The position numbers and the translations under genes were made by a program. From NCBI GenBank assembly GCA_040754075.1, contig JBFMDH010000005.1, positions 1-64,000 of the forward strand: DNA of 64,000 nt. Reading direction: 5' to 3'. This document shows positions 36,608 through 45,855 of the stretch, one piece after another (positions within the stretch are counted from its first letter, which is position 1; each line of letters starts with the position of its first letter). The notes beneath the pieces are model-generated. The model did not search any database, was not told the origin of the DNA, and saw only the letters and a list, made by a program, of their open reading frames with translations. Source of the DNA: Acidobacteriota bacterium. GTDB taxonomy: Bacteria; Acidobacteriota; Blastocatellia; UBA7656.

Positions 36608-37117
36608 TTATTCAAGACAACCGGCGATACAACTTTCCAGTTTTCGCCTGATACGCATCGCTGTTTTGGTCAATTTTTTTACCGGCATCCGCAAACTGTC
36701 TGCCATTATTTTTCGATTGCGCAAATCATCGCCCGGTTTCATCCCTGCATAGTATTGGATAATCAATGCGCGCTCAAACTGTGAGAGGTTTTGCAGGCAA
36801 TGCTCTAAGCAAAGCTGGCGCGCTTCGGTTTGCGGGTCATCGGGAATGGGTGGGTCAGGGGTGGTTTCATCGAAAGGCGTTTCTTGGCGATTTCGGGATT
36901 CTCGTTTTTTCTCTTTGGCAACGCGAAAGGCAATGGCATAGACATAGGTTTCCGGTTTGACGTTGATGACCGTTCCTTTGGCAATCGCTTTGACCAGACG
37001 AAAGAGGGTTTCATCGACTGCATTTTCAACATCCGGACACCGTTCGGCAGCAAAAAACCGGATCAATTTCTGGCGAATGGCAATCAACCATTCTTGAGTG
37101 AGGAAGGGGATGTCCAT
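36608..37117 (-). CDS. ECF-like sigma-70 family RNA polymerase sigma factor
   Basis: A 169-residue alternative sigma factor. Region 2 is recognisable in the N-terminal half (VENAVDETLFRLVKAIAKG, ETYVYAIAFRVAKEKKR). A short acidic Pro-rich linker (about 82-95) leads to region 4 (CLQNLSQFERALIIQYYAG ... MADSLRMPVKKLTKTAMRIR), with the helix-turn-helix near the end. It is shorter than a housekeeping factor and lacks region 3. It lies 41 bp after the CHAT gene and 61 bp before the membrane anti-sigma-like gene, so it is probably the switch of this operon. Confidence 0.88.
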   Translation of the reverse strand: MDIPFLTQEWLIAIRQKLIRFFAAERCPDVENAVDETLFRLVKAIAKGTVINVKPETYVYAIAFRVAKEKKRESRNRQETPFDETTPDPPIPDDPQTEARQLCLEHCLQNLSQFERALIIQYYAGMKPGDDLRNRKIMADSLRMPVKKLTKTAMRIRRKLESCIAGCLE

Positions 37118-37158
37118 AGCGAGATTTCAAATTGTCTGTTCACCGTTCAATCATCAGT

Positions 37159-40100
37159 TCACAGCCATTCGCCTTGCAGAATAAAGGCGCTCCAGAAGTA
37201 AGGGGCGCGATATTGCGAATTTTGCCTGATCGCCAGTTGCGCGCGTCGCAACGCCGCCGCCGGGCGCAAGCGTTCACTGCCCAATATGCCTTCATAAAAT
37301 TTCTGCATCAATTCTGCGGTTGCGGCTTCTTCAACTTTCCATAAACTCGCCAGCACACGCGGCGCTCCGGCGTACATAAACCCGCGCGTCAGTCCAATCA
37401 ACCCTTCACCTCTTACAAACTTTCCCAGAGCCGTTTCGCAGGCGCTCAGAGAAACCATTTCGATAGGCAATTTCAGATTGTAAATATCTCCGAGTCTCAG
37501 AATGCCGTTCGGAAGCGGGCGACCTTCGGGATCAACCAGCGACAGTAGAATGCCCGAAAGTTCGGGGTATTCGGTGTCTAAAAGTCCGTGCGTAGCGAAA
37601 TGCACAAACCGATATTTTCCTAACTCGCCGCTCATGATCGTTTGATAATTAACCGCAAAATCAAGCGCGATTTTGCGCTCCGTTTCCGGCACCAGTTGCG
37701 CAATGGCGAGCGCCTCTTTGCGCGAAAACGGCAATCGCGCCAACGGTTCGCCGGCTTCAATCATTCTGGTGCGCGTCAGGTAATCTTTTATGACCTGATG
37801 TGCCTTTTCTTCATTGTCGGATTCCTCATCCTGACCGGGCGCAGCCTTGACCGTTGATTTTGCGGGTCGCGTGATGCGCACATCGGTCGCTTCAAACACC
37901 GGGTCGGCAAAAACCGCAATGGTTTTTACCGGGGCTTGGCGTTTTTCATTATCCTGCCTGAGCAAAGCGAGCGTTGAAGCCGATGGCAAATTGACAATTT
38001 CATGATCGATAATTAGCGGTCGGTAGCCGGTAGCCGGATGCTTAATTATCTGCAATTTATTGAGAGCCGGTTTGCTTTTGCTCTTTCGGGCACGGACTGC
38101 CGGCAGCCAGTCACCGCCTCCTGACAATTGGCTATCGCCTCGCGGAGCAGGCAAAGCCGCAAAAGGGATATATTGCAAAAAGCCATCGCTGACAATGACC
38201 AGGCGTTTATTGCCGATTAAAGAGGCGACCGGCGCAAGAATCAACCGGCTCAATTTCGCAGCCGCCAACATATAATCGCCATCGGCTCTGGTCAGGCGCT
38301 TCGCTTTTTGTACGGACGTTTCGCCGGCGACCTTTCGCGTCCGTTCAGTCAATAACCGATAAACCTGCCGCGCCGTATCTTCAATCACTGAGCGTTTCGG
38401 CAAGGCGAAAACCTTGACCGCATCCGGCGTCACCGTCCACACAAAACTTTGTTGGTCGCCCAACGCATACTCCAAAAGCAGGGTATCGGCATCAAGCAAC
38501 TGCTGAATTTCCGCAGCTCCAAGCGTTTGTGCTTGGGTGATTGCCGCATAATGTGGACTCGTCGCGCGTATCTTCGCTTCGACTTCCTGATATTCCGAAT
38601 TCAGCGTTTCAAGTTCGTCATTCAACTTCGCAAGTTGCTCTGGTGTGTGGTTGCCGTTGAGCAATCGCAACCGTTTATCGGTCTTGGCAGTAAGGGTCTG
38701 TTGCAAAAATCGCTCACGCTCAAGCAACCTCGCATCAACCCCTTGACGAATATCGGCGCGGGCTTCGCTGAGGAGTTCAAGCAGGCTGCGCGCCCGCGCC
38801 CGCTCGCTGACTTGCAAAGCCAACGCCTCATAACCTGCTGAGGGAGCTTGTTGGTACATCCGGATGAGCAGGTCAATATAAAACTCGAAATACTCGCGCA
38901 TTGCACCAAAATAAGCGGCGCGTAGTTCAAGGATGCCAATCTTCACGCGCAGAGATTCCGTGCGCTCAAGCGCCGCTTCAATAAGCTCACGGGCTTCCAT
39001 AAAATTACCGCTACCACGCTCAATATTGGCTAAACGCAGCAGCGTGTTTGCTTCTGATTTAGCGTCGCCAACTGCTTGATTGAGCGATAATGCTTGATTG
39101 CAAAAAGCCAATGCCTGCTCTTTGTCGCCGAGTAATTCATAGATATAACCGATGTTCGTAAGGATGTAGGCTTCGCCCCCGACATCTCCAGCAGTGTGCA
39201 TTAATGCCAGCGCTTGTTTGTTGTAGGCTAAAGCCTCTTGCGATTTACCCTGATAGGTATAAACCCAGGCGATATTGTGAAGAACATAAGCAACGCCTTT
39301 GGAACTGCCCAACTCGCGATTGAGCGCTAACGCCTGCTCATAACAACTCAAAGCCTTTTGTGGTTCACGCAACGTCAGGTAAGGCACCCCCATGCTAATC
39401 AGCGTAAATGCCTCTCCAGCGCGATCACCGATGGCACGTGTAATTGGCAACGCCTGATTATAGTAGGTGAGCGCCTTTCGACTGTCTCCTAAAGAGTTGT
39501 ATAAGACACCAATTTTAGTAAGGTAGGTGGCTTTTTCTCGGCGATCATTGGTGGTCTGAGAAAGCGCTAAGGCTTGGGCATAATAATCCAAAGCCTTCTG
39601 TTTTTCGCCCAACACATCATAAGCTGCCCCCAAACTCCCTAGAATCGCTCTTTGTACAAGGGGGTGTTTTAACCCTTTGCAAATTTGTAATGCTTGAAAA
39701 TAATAATCCAGTGCCGTCTGCATTTTTCCTAAATCCGAATATAGCCATCCCACCTGCTGAAGCGCAGAGGCTTCTCCTATGAGGTCATTTGCTGCTTTGA
39801 AAAGTGTGGCTGCGATTTTAAATTTTTCTATGGCGCTTTGTAATGCTTCCGCATCGCCTTTACGGCGTAATTGATTGCCTTCCAACTCTGCCATCTGCGC
39901 TACAAGTTTCCAATGATCGCGTTCGGTTGCTTCGTGCAACTCCTCAATATTTGCCTGATACTTTCCACTCAAGGCATTTTGAGAACTTGGGCGAATCACC
40001 AACCGGCACTCACCGGAAACCTTGGTAATCATCGAAACCATTTCACGTCCCAGTGTCTGGTTGGAGGCATCGGTCTCAATTACTCTTTCCCCACTGGGAG

Positions 40101-40389
40101 TAAAGAGCGCGACCGTTACATCTATACCGCGTTGTTCAACGATAATTCGGACGTACTGACCAGTAAGTACAGGAATGGAATACGAATGGACTTGCGTAGC
40201 GGCAAGTTGGCGCTCGACGGGTTTGCCATACGTCAGCGCGTCAGAGCGGCTTTCATTGGGTTGTTGCCCGTAACCCGAAACGCAGAATAGACAAAGCAAA
40301 AAACCGATAAAGATCAAAACCCGTTGCCAAACCTGATGAGGGAATTGGTGATTTAGCCACTGAGCCGGTTGCCTTTGAAGATCGCGCAT
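37159..40389 (-). CDS. Exported TPR-CHAT (caspase-like) protein
   Basis: A 1076-residue protein of the TPR-CHAT class. The ATG at 40389 has GGAGGATTC in front; earlier codons lack support. A hydrophobic segment (about 24-42) predicts export or anchoring. A beta domain resembling bacterial pre-peptidase C-terminal domains follows (SYSIPVLTGQYVRIIVEQRG). Then about seven tetratricopeptide repeats (about 170-480), a helical connector, and the CHAT domain (about 700-1076). The caspase-clan dyad is intact: about His934 in VHFATHG and about Cys984 in LSACETALG; the end WSAFILQGEW is typical. CHAT domains include separase-like proteases and Craspase. A low-complexity stretch interrupts the CHAT domain near 38030-38130. 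First gene of the CHAT, sigma, anti-sigma, SBBP run. Confidence 0.92.
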   Translation of the reverse strand: MRDLQRQPAQWLNHQFPHQVWQRVLIFIGFLLCLFCVSGYGQQPNESRSDALTYGKPVERQLAATQVHSYSIPVLTGQYVRIIVEQRGIDVTVALFTPSGERVIETDASNQTLGREMVSMITKVSGECRLVIRPSSQNALSGKYQANIEELHEATERDHWKLVAQMAELEGNQLRRKGDAEALQSAIEKFKIAATLFKAANDLIGEASALQQVGWLYSDLGKMQTALDYYFQALQICKGLKHPLVQRAILGSLGAAYDVLGEKQKALDYYAQALALSQTTNDRREKATYLTKIGVLYNSLGDSRKALTYYNQALPITRAIGDRAGEAFTLISMGVPYLTLREPQKALSCYEQALALNRELGSSKGVAYVLHNIAWVYTYQGKSQEALAYNKQALALMHTAGDVGGEAYILTNIGYIYELLGDKEQALAFCNQALSLNQAVGDAKSEANTLLRLANIERGSGNFMEARELIEAALERTESLRVKIGILELRAAYFGAMREYFEFYIDLLIRMYQQAPSAGYEALALQVSERARARSLLELLSEARADIRQGVDARLLERERFLQQTLTAKTDKRLRLLNGNHTPEQLAKLNDELETLNSEYQEVEAKIRATSPHYAAITQAQTLGAAEIQQLLDADTLLLEYALGDQQSFVWTVTPDAVKVFALPKRSVIEDTARQVYRLLTERTRKVAGETSVQKAKRLTRADGDYMLAAAKLSRLILAPVASLIGNKRLVIVSDGFLQYIPFAALPAPRGDSQLSGGGDWLPAVRARKSKSKPALNKLQIIKHPATGYRPLIIDHEIVNLPSASTLALLRQDNEKRQAPVKTIAVFADPVFEATDVRITRPAKSTVKAAPGQDEESDNEEKAHQVIKDYLTRTRMIEAGEPLARLPFSRKEALAIAQLVPETERKIALDFAVNYQTIMSGELGKYRFVHFATHGLLDTEYPELSGILLSLVDPEGRPLPNGILRLGDIYNLKLPIEMVSLSACETALGKFVRGEGLIGLTRGFMYAGAPRVLASLWKVEEAATAELMQKFYEGILGSERLRPAAALRRAQLAIRQNSQYRAPYFWSAFILQGEWL

Positions 40390-40752
40390 GAATCCTCCGT
40401 CATTTTCAGAGCCGGACGAGGCGCTGCAAAACGTGAGATTGATCAACTTGAACGCTGATGATTTGCATCAGCAAATAATTGCGTTATGAAATCCGGCAAC
40501 TTTGTCCGTTGAGTTTGATTTATTGAATTCTGACGCCCAGTCTTAGGTTTTTCTAACCTGTCATCGTTTGGGTCAGCCAGATTTTGTGTTTGAATACGCC
40601 GCATATCTATCATACTTCCACCTGGCAACTCAACGGAATTCGTCTCGCCACACGCTGGCAAGTCGCCCTTGGGCGATGCTAAGATTCAAAATTCTTCAAC
40701 TGTCTTTATTGAAGACTAATGAAGCAGAACATTCTGAGAGTAGGAAAAATTT
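40390..40752. other. Divergent promoter region between the CHAT operon and miaB
   Basis: About 360 bp. A small hairpin, GCTGATG-att-TGCATCAGC, lies near 40453-40471. The rest shows no gene and no clear promoter pair that I would defend. Confidence 0.4.
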
Positions 40753-42135
40753 ATGCGCGCGCACATTGTTACCTTCGGTTGTCAGATGAATGAATACGAT
40801 ACCCACGCGATTCAATCGGAACTCGCCGGTATCGGTTATTCGTTTGTCGAAGACTTTCGCGATGCCGACTTAGTCCTGGTCAATACCTGCGCGGTGCGCG
40901 GCAAACCGGTTGAAAAAGCGCAAACCCTGCTTGGCGAACTGCGCAAACAAAAACATCTGCGCGGCGGAAATCTCACCATCGGACTGATGGGCTGTCTTGC
41001 GCAACTGCCGGAAGGTCAGCGCCTGGGCAAAAAGTTCAACGTTGACATTATGCTTGGACCCGGCGCGATTACCGAAATCGTTCCCGCCATCGAACGCGGC
41101 AAATTCCAATCCTTCGAGTTCAAAAGTGAATTGCAGTTTTATTCGCCGCCGCCGCCAACCGGCGCAGTCACCGCGAATCTTACGATTATGCGCGGCTGCA
41201 ATCATCGTTGTACCTATTGCATCGTGCCGACGACACGCGGCGATGAAGTTTCGCGTCCGGTTGAAGACATTTTAAACGAAGCGCGTTCGCTCAAAGATGC
41301 GGGCGTCGCGGAAGTCACCTTGCTCGGGCAAAACGTCAATTCTTATGGTCTGGACATCGGCACGGGCATACGCCGCAAACGGCTTGCAGGCTTTCCGTCA
41401 TTTGCCGAACTGCTGAGAATGGTCGGACACGTCGGCATTCCGCGCGTGCGCTTCGTCACGTCGCATCCGATTAATTTCGATGATGAAATTATCGAAGCCA
41501 TCGCCGATACGCCTGCCGCTTGTCGTTATATTCACCTGCCCGTGCAATCGGGTTCCAATCGCGTTTTAAAACGCATGGCGCGCGAATACACGCGGGAGTT
41601 TTACCTTGAACGGGTTCACAAAATTCGTGAACTGTTGCCCGACGCGACGATTACCACAGACCTCATCGCAGGCTTTCCCGGTGAAACCGACGAAGATTTT
41701 GAAGACACGCTCGCGCTTTACCGAGAAGTCGAATACGATGCGGCTTATATGTTCATCTATTCGGAACGCGAAGGCACCCCCGCGCAAAAACATTTCGACG
41801 ATATTCCCAAAGCGGTGAAGACCGCGCGCCTCGGCAAACTCGTCGAACTGCAAAAAGAGCTGTCATTCAAGCAGAATCAAAAATGGGTCGGGCGCGAAGT
41901 TGAAGTGCTGGTCAAAGGCGCTGCCGAAGAGGAAGGTTTCGTGCAAGGGCACACGCGCGGCAATCATGTGGCGATGATTGAAGGCATGCTTGACCCTGGC
42001 ATTCATCAGGTGATGGTGATTCACGCCACGCCCAATCGTTTGTATTGCCGTCCAATGGGAGAAGCCGGTCAACTGCAATCCAAGGCGCGACGCCCCCTCA
42101 GTTTGCCGGTTCTGCAATCGCCGATGCTTTCTTAG
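40753..42135 (+). CDS. miaB: tRNA-2-methylthio-N6-dimethylallyladenosine synthase MiaB
   Basis: A radical-SAM methylthiotransferase that converts i6A37 to ms2i6A37 in tRNAs reading UNN codons. The 460-residue length is normal. The N-terminal UPF0004 domain has the three auxiliary cluster Cys in FGCQMNEYD, VNTCAVRG and LMGCLAQL. The radical-SAM motif is MRGCNHRCTYCIVP (CxxxCxxC). The C-terminal TRAM domain is seen at WVGREVEVLVKG. The start is the ATG at 40753, directly on the conserved MRAHIVTFGCQMNEYD; TAGGAA lies 6-8 nt upstream. It is monocistronic, with a stem-loop 25 bp after the stop. Confidence 0.97.
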   Translation: MRAHIVTFGCQMNEYDTHAIQSELAGIGYSFVEDFRDADLVLVNTCAVRGKPVEKAQTLLGELRKQKHLRGGNLTIGLMGCLAQLPEGQRLGKKFNVDIMLGPGAITEIVPAIERGKFQSFEFKSELQFYSPPPPTGAVTANLTIMRGCNHRCTYCIVPTTRGDEVSRPVEDILNEARSLKDAGVAEVTLLGQNVNSYGLDIGTGIRRKRLAGFPSFAELLRMVGHVGIPRVRFVTSHPINFDDEIIEAIADTPAACRYIHLPVQSGSNRVLKRMAREYTREFYLERVHKIRELLPDATITTDLIAGFPGETDEDFEDTLALYREVEYDAAYMFIYSEREGTPAQKHFDDIPKAVKTARLGKLVELQKELSFKQNQKWVGREVEVLVKGAAEEEGFVQGHTRGNHVAMIEGMLDPGIHQVMVIHATPNRLYCRPMGEAGQLQSKARRPLSLPVLQSPMLS

Positions 42136-42159
42136 TTAAAATTTCCGGGTCATCAAAAT

Positions 42160-42194
42160 GTCGAGCAAGGTTCGCCCCCTCAATCTTGCTCGAC
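42160..42194 (+). terminator. Stem-loop after miaB
   Basis: GTCGAGCAAG (42160-42169) pairs perfectly with CTTGCTCGAC (42185-42194). There is no T run. Confidence 0.45.
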
Positions 42195-42642
42195 AAAACC
42201 GCGTTACAACGCTTCCCTTCCCGTTATCTATGAAACTTTCCCCAATCACTCCTATCCGGCTTGGGAAAAATTCCCACCCATTGTCAAATTCAATCTGAAA
42301 TCCTCCGCTGAGCAAGCCTGATGCATACCACGAATGGGGGACGGTATGTCACCACAGAACGCAAGATAAATATTTTGAAGCATTTTTGGTCGCCATTCCG
42401 GCATTTTTGACGGCATCATTTTTTTCAGGCACAAGGATTGCAATTATCAAGTCGCTTCACAGTATCACTATCATTTGAAATTGAGTGCCCCTACAGGCTC
42501 ATTCCAAGGTCTCGAAATCATCATTAAATATCTGTCTGTTTTTTGAGGGGCGAAGGTCGTCGGGTGATTTATGTACCCGACCGGATAGAGATTCATTGTT
42601 GAGCCGCAAAGCGAACGAACCGGCTTTTATAGCCTATTGGTA
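42195..42642. other. Upstream region of the six-gene signalling operon
   Basis: About 450 bp without a gene. It contains a hairpin GTCGGGT-N9-ACCCGAC (42559-42581) about 60 bp before the kinase start, which may be regulatory. I see no strong sigma-70 pair. Confidence 0.4.
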
Positions 42643-43671
42643 ATGGAACAATCATTCTTCAGGCAGCTTTTAGAAGCGCTTCCGGCAGCCGTTTTGGTGA
42701 CTGATATGTATGGCAATGTGGTTTATGCCAATGACCCGTCACTTGCGGTTCTCGCCAGTTCAACCAAACTTGAGTTACCTTCCATCAAAGACGTATTGCC
42801 GGAGGTGATGCAACTCATTGCGGCTTCGGAAAATGACCCGACCGAATCACAAAGCTGTCGCTACACCCGACCCGACGGCACCTCCATCCTCATCGGATTT
42901 CGGGTAGCGCCAATCATTGATGGATTACCACTCAGCGAAGGGATGCATTATGCCGTCATTTTTCAAGATGTCACGGAGGTCGAAAAGTTACGCGATGAGC
43001 GCGACCGTTTACTGCAACTGGCTGCCGTCAGCGAAGTTCTGCCAGCGGTGCTGCACGAATTAAAAAACCCGCTGGCAGCCATTTCAACAGCGGTCGAAGT
43101 TTTAATTGAAGAGGTCAACGAGTTGAGCGTGCAGACCGAATTGCACGCGGTTTTAAGTGAAGTGCGACGCATCCGGCTGACCCTCGAAGGCATCGGCTTG
43201 GTCAGCCACAAGATGCGCAATCGCAAAAACAGCGCCATTGATTTTGCCATTAAAGAGGCGTTCAGAATTCTCGAAGCGCCGATGAAACAGAAACACCTGG
43301 TTTCGCAATGCGTGGTTCCGGCAATGCCGCTTTTGCGTTTGGACGCTTCGGCAATCCGCGCCATTGTTTTCAACCTGGTCGTCAATGCCATTTATGCTTG
43401 TAGCATCGGGGCGCAAATTACGCTTCATGCCCATTATCACGCGATGCGCTCAACGCTTGAGATTACCGTCAGCGACAGCGGCTGCGGGATGTCCGAAGCC
43501 GTCCTGCAACGTTGTCGCGAACTCTTTTTTACCACCAAACCAAACGGCAGCGGTCTGGGGCTGGCGCTTTGCGATGCGGTCATTCAAAGCGCCGGCGGTC
43601 AGTTGGAAATTCGTTCAACGAAAGGAGCAGGCACAACCGTTAAAGTTTTCTTGCCGGTTGCCAGAGGGTAA
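42643..43671 (+). CDS. Soluble PAS-domain sensor histidine kinase
   Basis: A 342-residue cytoplasmic kinase; no TM segment or signal peptide is present. The ATG at 42643 is used (a TTG two codons earlier is possible); a ribosome site is not obvious. Residues about 1-118 form a PAS domain (LLEALPAAVLVTDMYGNVVY, HYAVIFQDVTEVEKL). The HisKA H-box is VLHELKNPLAAIS, and the ATPase part shows N-box NLVVNAIYACS, G1 DSGCGM, the F-box LFFTTK and G2 NGSGLGLALC. All are intact. It is first of six closely spaced genes and probably phosphorylates the response regulator encoded three genes downstream. Confidence 0.9.
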   Translation: MEQSFFRQLLEALPAAVLVTDMYGNVVYANDPSLAVLASSTKLELPSIKDVLPEVMQLIAASENDPTESQSCRYTRPDGTSILIGFRVAPIIDGLPLSEGMHYAVIFQDVTEVEKLRDERDRLLQLAAVSEVLPAVLHELKNPLAAISTAVEVLIEEVNELSVQTELHAVLSEVRRIRLTLEGIGLVSHKMRNRKNSAIDFAIKEAFRILEAPMKQKHLVSQCVVPAMPLLRLDASAIRAIVFNLVVNAIYACSIGAQITLHAHYHAMRSTLEITVSDSGCGMSEAVLQRCRELFFTTKPNGSGLGLALCDAVIQSAGGQLEIRSTKGAGTTVKVFLPVARG

Positions 43672-43737
43672 GCCGTCGTGATTTTAAATGCAAAATTATG
43701 ACAGAAAAGTTTCAAAGCATCAGGAGGATGAATTGCT

Positions 43738-44103
43738 ATGAGTAGAGTTGACGAACTCAACAGGGTGCTCAGGTCATTACAGGCGGGAACACCCGACATC
43801 GAAGCCGCTGCGGTGATTTCCGAAGACGGGCTGGTCATCGCCAGCGCCTTGCCGCAGCACATCGAAGAGGTGCGGGTCGCCGGAATGAGCGCAACCATTT
43901 TAAGTCTCGGCTCTCGCGCCGTACATGAACTGGGACGCGGCAATCTCGAACAGGTACTCGTAAGAGGCAAAGACGGTTATATCGTGCTGGGCAATGCATC
44001 GCCGGGAACCTTGCTGTTAATTCTCACCACCCGCGAAGCCAAACTGGGTCTCATCTTTCTCGATATGAACCGGGCGATTGAGAATATTAAGAAGATTCTC
44101 TAA
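43738..44103 (+). CDS. Roadblock/LC7 domain protein
   Basis: A 121-residue single-domain protein of the roadblock/LC7 (MglB-like) fold. Motifs: DIEAAAVISEDGLVIASALP (first strands), the helix EEVRVAGMSATILSLGSRAV, LVRGKDGYIVLGNASPGTLL and the closing helix NRAIENIKKIL. AGGAGG lies 7-8 nt before the ATG. In other bacteria such proteins dimerise and act as GTPase-activating partners of MglA-type small GTPases. No GTPase gene is present here; a ParA-type ATPase is encoded three genes later. Spacing is 66 bp after the kinase and 25 bp before the next gene. Confidence 0.92.
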   Translation: MSRVDELNRVLRSLQAGTPDIEAAAVISEDGLVIASALPQHIEEVRVAGMSATILSLGSRAVHELGRGNLEQVLVRGKDGYIVLGNASPGTLLLILTTREAKLGLIFLDMNRAIENIKKIL

Positions 44104-44128
44104 CAGGCGCTAACGGAGGATAACCAAT

Positions 44129-44881
44129 ATGCCAACGGTAAATTTATACAATGATGGAAAACATCAGAATGTTTTGCTCGAAGATTTTGGGCACGGCGAG
44201 ATGGTGCAAGCCAATCAACATGTCATCATGCACGACGGCGCGGGAATGATTTTAGATCCCGGCGGGCATAAGGTTTATAACCAAGCCTTGTCGGAAACCA
44301 CTGCGCTGCTTAAAGGCGGTCAACTGGAAATCATCTTTTTTTCGCATCAAGACCCGGACATTATCGCTGCCGCCAATGGCTGGTTGATGACCACAGACGC
44401 AACCGCTTATATCTCGCAGTTGTGGGTGCGTTTCGTGCCGCATTTCGGTTTAGACCGGCTGGTTATGGAAAGATTGAAACCGATTCCCGATGCCGGATTG
44501 CAATTGCATTTGAAAGGTTGCAGCTTACAGGCGATTCCGGCGCATTTTCTGCACTCGCCGGGCAATTTTCAAATCTATGACCCGATTTCCAAAATTCTAT
44601 ACAGCGGCGACCTCGGCGCGTCTCTGGGAATGGATTATCAAGAGGTTCCCGATTTCGATGCGCACTTGCAATACATGGAAGGATTCCATCGTCGCTATAT
44701 GGCATCAAATCGCGCCATGAAAGCCTGGGCGGCGACGGTTAAAACCCTCGATATCGAACTCATCGCCCCGCAACACGGCGCTTTCTTCAAAGGAAAAGCG
44801 ATGGTCAATCGCTTCATTAGCTGGTGCGAACAACTCGCTTGCGGCGTTGATTTGCTGCCTGACCATTACGCGCTTGAGTAA
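44129..44881 (+). CDS. Metallo-beta-lactamase-fold diiron protein (ODP-like)
   Basis: A 250-residue soluble protein with the metallo-beta-lactamase fold of the flavodiiron/ODP (oxygen-binding diiron protein) group. The metal motif is SHQDPDI (His73, Asp75, Asp77), replacing the HxExDH of flavodiiron proteins. Further ligands are His in HSPGNFQIYD, Asp in YSGDLGASLG and His in PQHGAFFKGKA. No flavodoxin domain follows. A characterised ODP in Treponema binds O2 or Fe and controls chemotaxis; by analogy this protein may be an oxygen, NO or iron sensor for the operon. That is inference. AACGGAGG precedes the ATG, and 20 bp separate it from the response regulator. Confidence 0.82.
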   Translation: MPTVNLYNDGKHQNVLLEDFGHGEMVQANQHVIMHDGAGMILDPGGHKVYNQALSETTALLKGGQLEIIFFSHQDPDIIAAANGWLMTTDATAYISQLWVRFVPHFGLDRLVMERLKPIPDAGLQLHLKGCSLQAIPAHFLHSPGNFQIYDPISKILYSGDLGASLGMDYQEVPDFDAHLQYMEGFHRRYMASNRAMKAWAATVKTLDIELIAPQHGAFFKGKAMVNRFISWCEQLACGVDLLPDHYALE

Positions 44882-44901
44882 ACGTCGGGAGGTGCGCCGG
44901 T

Positions 44902-45843
44902 ATGTCTCTGGTCATGATTGTTGAAGATGAAGCGGTGTTGCGTTCGTCGATGGCGCGCGGCATCAGGAAGCTTGCGGGCATCGAAACTGCCGAAGCCGGG
45001 ACGCTCGCTGAAGCCAGACGTCAGCTTGCCGCCTGCCCGCCGCAGTTGATTCTCTCGGATATCGATTTGCCGGATGGTTCGGGCATCGAAATTCTCAGTG
45101 AACTCGAACGCCAGGGGTCGCGCATTCCTGTGGTCTTCATCAGCGCCTATCTTGATGCCTGGATCGAGCGGATTCCCACAATTCCCGAAATTGAGGTTCA
45201 CGGCAAACCGGTTGGGCTTGAAGAACTCCGCGATATTGTTACCAGACGATTGAACGCCACGGCTGAAGAAACCGGCGCCTTGCCATTTTCAGTTGCAGAC
45301 TATCTGCAACTCGCCTGCCTGGGACAACACTCGGTTTTAATCGAAGTGCGGGCGACAGATGGCAGTCTGGCAACGCTTGAAATCGTCAAAGGCAATATCT
45401 GGAGCGCCAGCGATGCGCAAGGCAGCGGCATTGACGCCTTTCGCCGCATCCTGTTTGCGCCGAATCATTCTGCACATTGCCGCAGTCTGCAAAGCCATTC
45501 GCTGGAGCGAACGATTTTTGACGATTGGCAGCGGCTTTTGATGGACGCGGCAAGGCTTCATGACGAAACGGCGCATGAGCAGGAATTGCTCAAAGAAGCA
45601 ACCGCTCAAGTCGATGATGTTGCTGAGGCGCTCGCTTCGGCAACTGAAAATGCATTTAATACGATTTGGGAAGAAGCCATCAGCGCCATGATTGAACGCG
45701 ATTACCAACGCGCCTTAAAAGCATTTTTGCAAGCTGATGCCATCGCTCCGGGCGACCGCAAAGTGGCTGCCAATCTGGCGCGCTTGAAAGATATGGGCGT
45801 CACGCTTTCTGAGATGGAACCAACCGCAGAAGTCCATAAATAA
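44902..45843 (+). CDS. Response regulator with DUF4388 (PATAN-like) output domain
   Basis: A 313-residue protein. The receiver domain (1-120) has the acidic pair Glu8/Asp9 in VEDEAV, the phospho-acceptor Asp53 in LILSDIDLP, Ser81 in FISAY and Lys102 in HGKPV. Residues about 130-235 match the DUF4388/PATAN fold (LPFSVADYLQLACLGQHSVL, then LATLEIVKGNIWSASDAQGS), a module that occurs with gliding, twitching and GTPase signalling systems. The C-terminal ~70 residues are helical with a single TPR-like unit. There is no DNA-binding domain, so its output is likely protein-protein. CGGGAGG precedes the ATG; 12 bp separate it from the ParA gene. Confidence 0.88.
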   Translation: MSLVMIVEDEAVLRSSMARGIRKLAGIETAEAGTLAEARRQLAACPPQLILSDIDLPDGSGIEILSELERQGSRIPVVFISAYLDAWIERIPTIPEIEVHGKPVGLEELRDIVTRRLNATAEETGALPFSVADYLQLACLGQHSVLIEVRATDGSLATLEIVKGNIWSASDAQGSGIDAFRRILFAPNHSAHCRSLQSHSLERTIFDDWQRLLMDAARLHDETAHEQELLKEATAQVDDVAEALASATENAFNTIWEEAISAMIERDYQRALKAFLQADAIAPGDRKVAANLARLKDMGVTLSEMEPTAEVHK

Positions 45844-45855
45844 CGGAGGTCGAAT

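Noticed and set aside
40568-40789. 73-codon open frame before miaB
   Set aside because: It overlaps the miaB start and has no ribosome site or family pattern.
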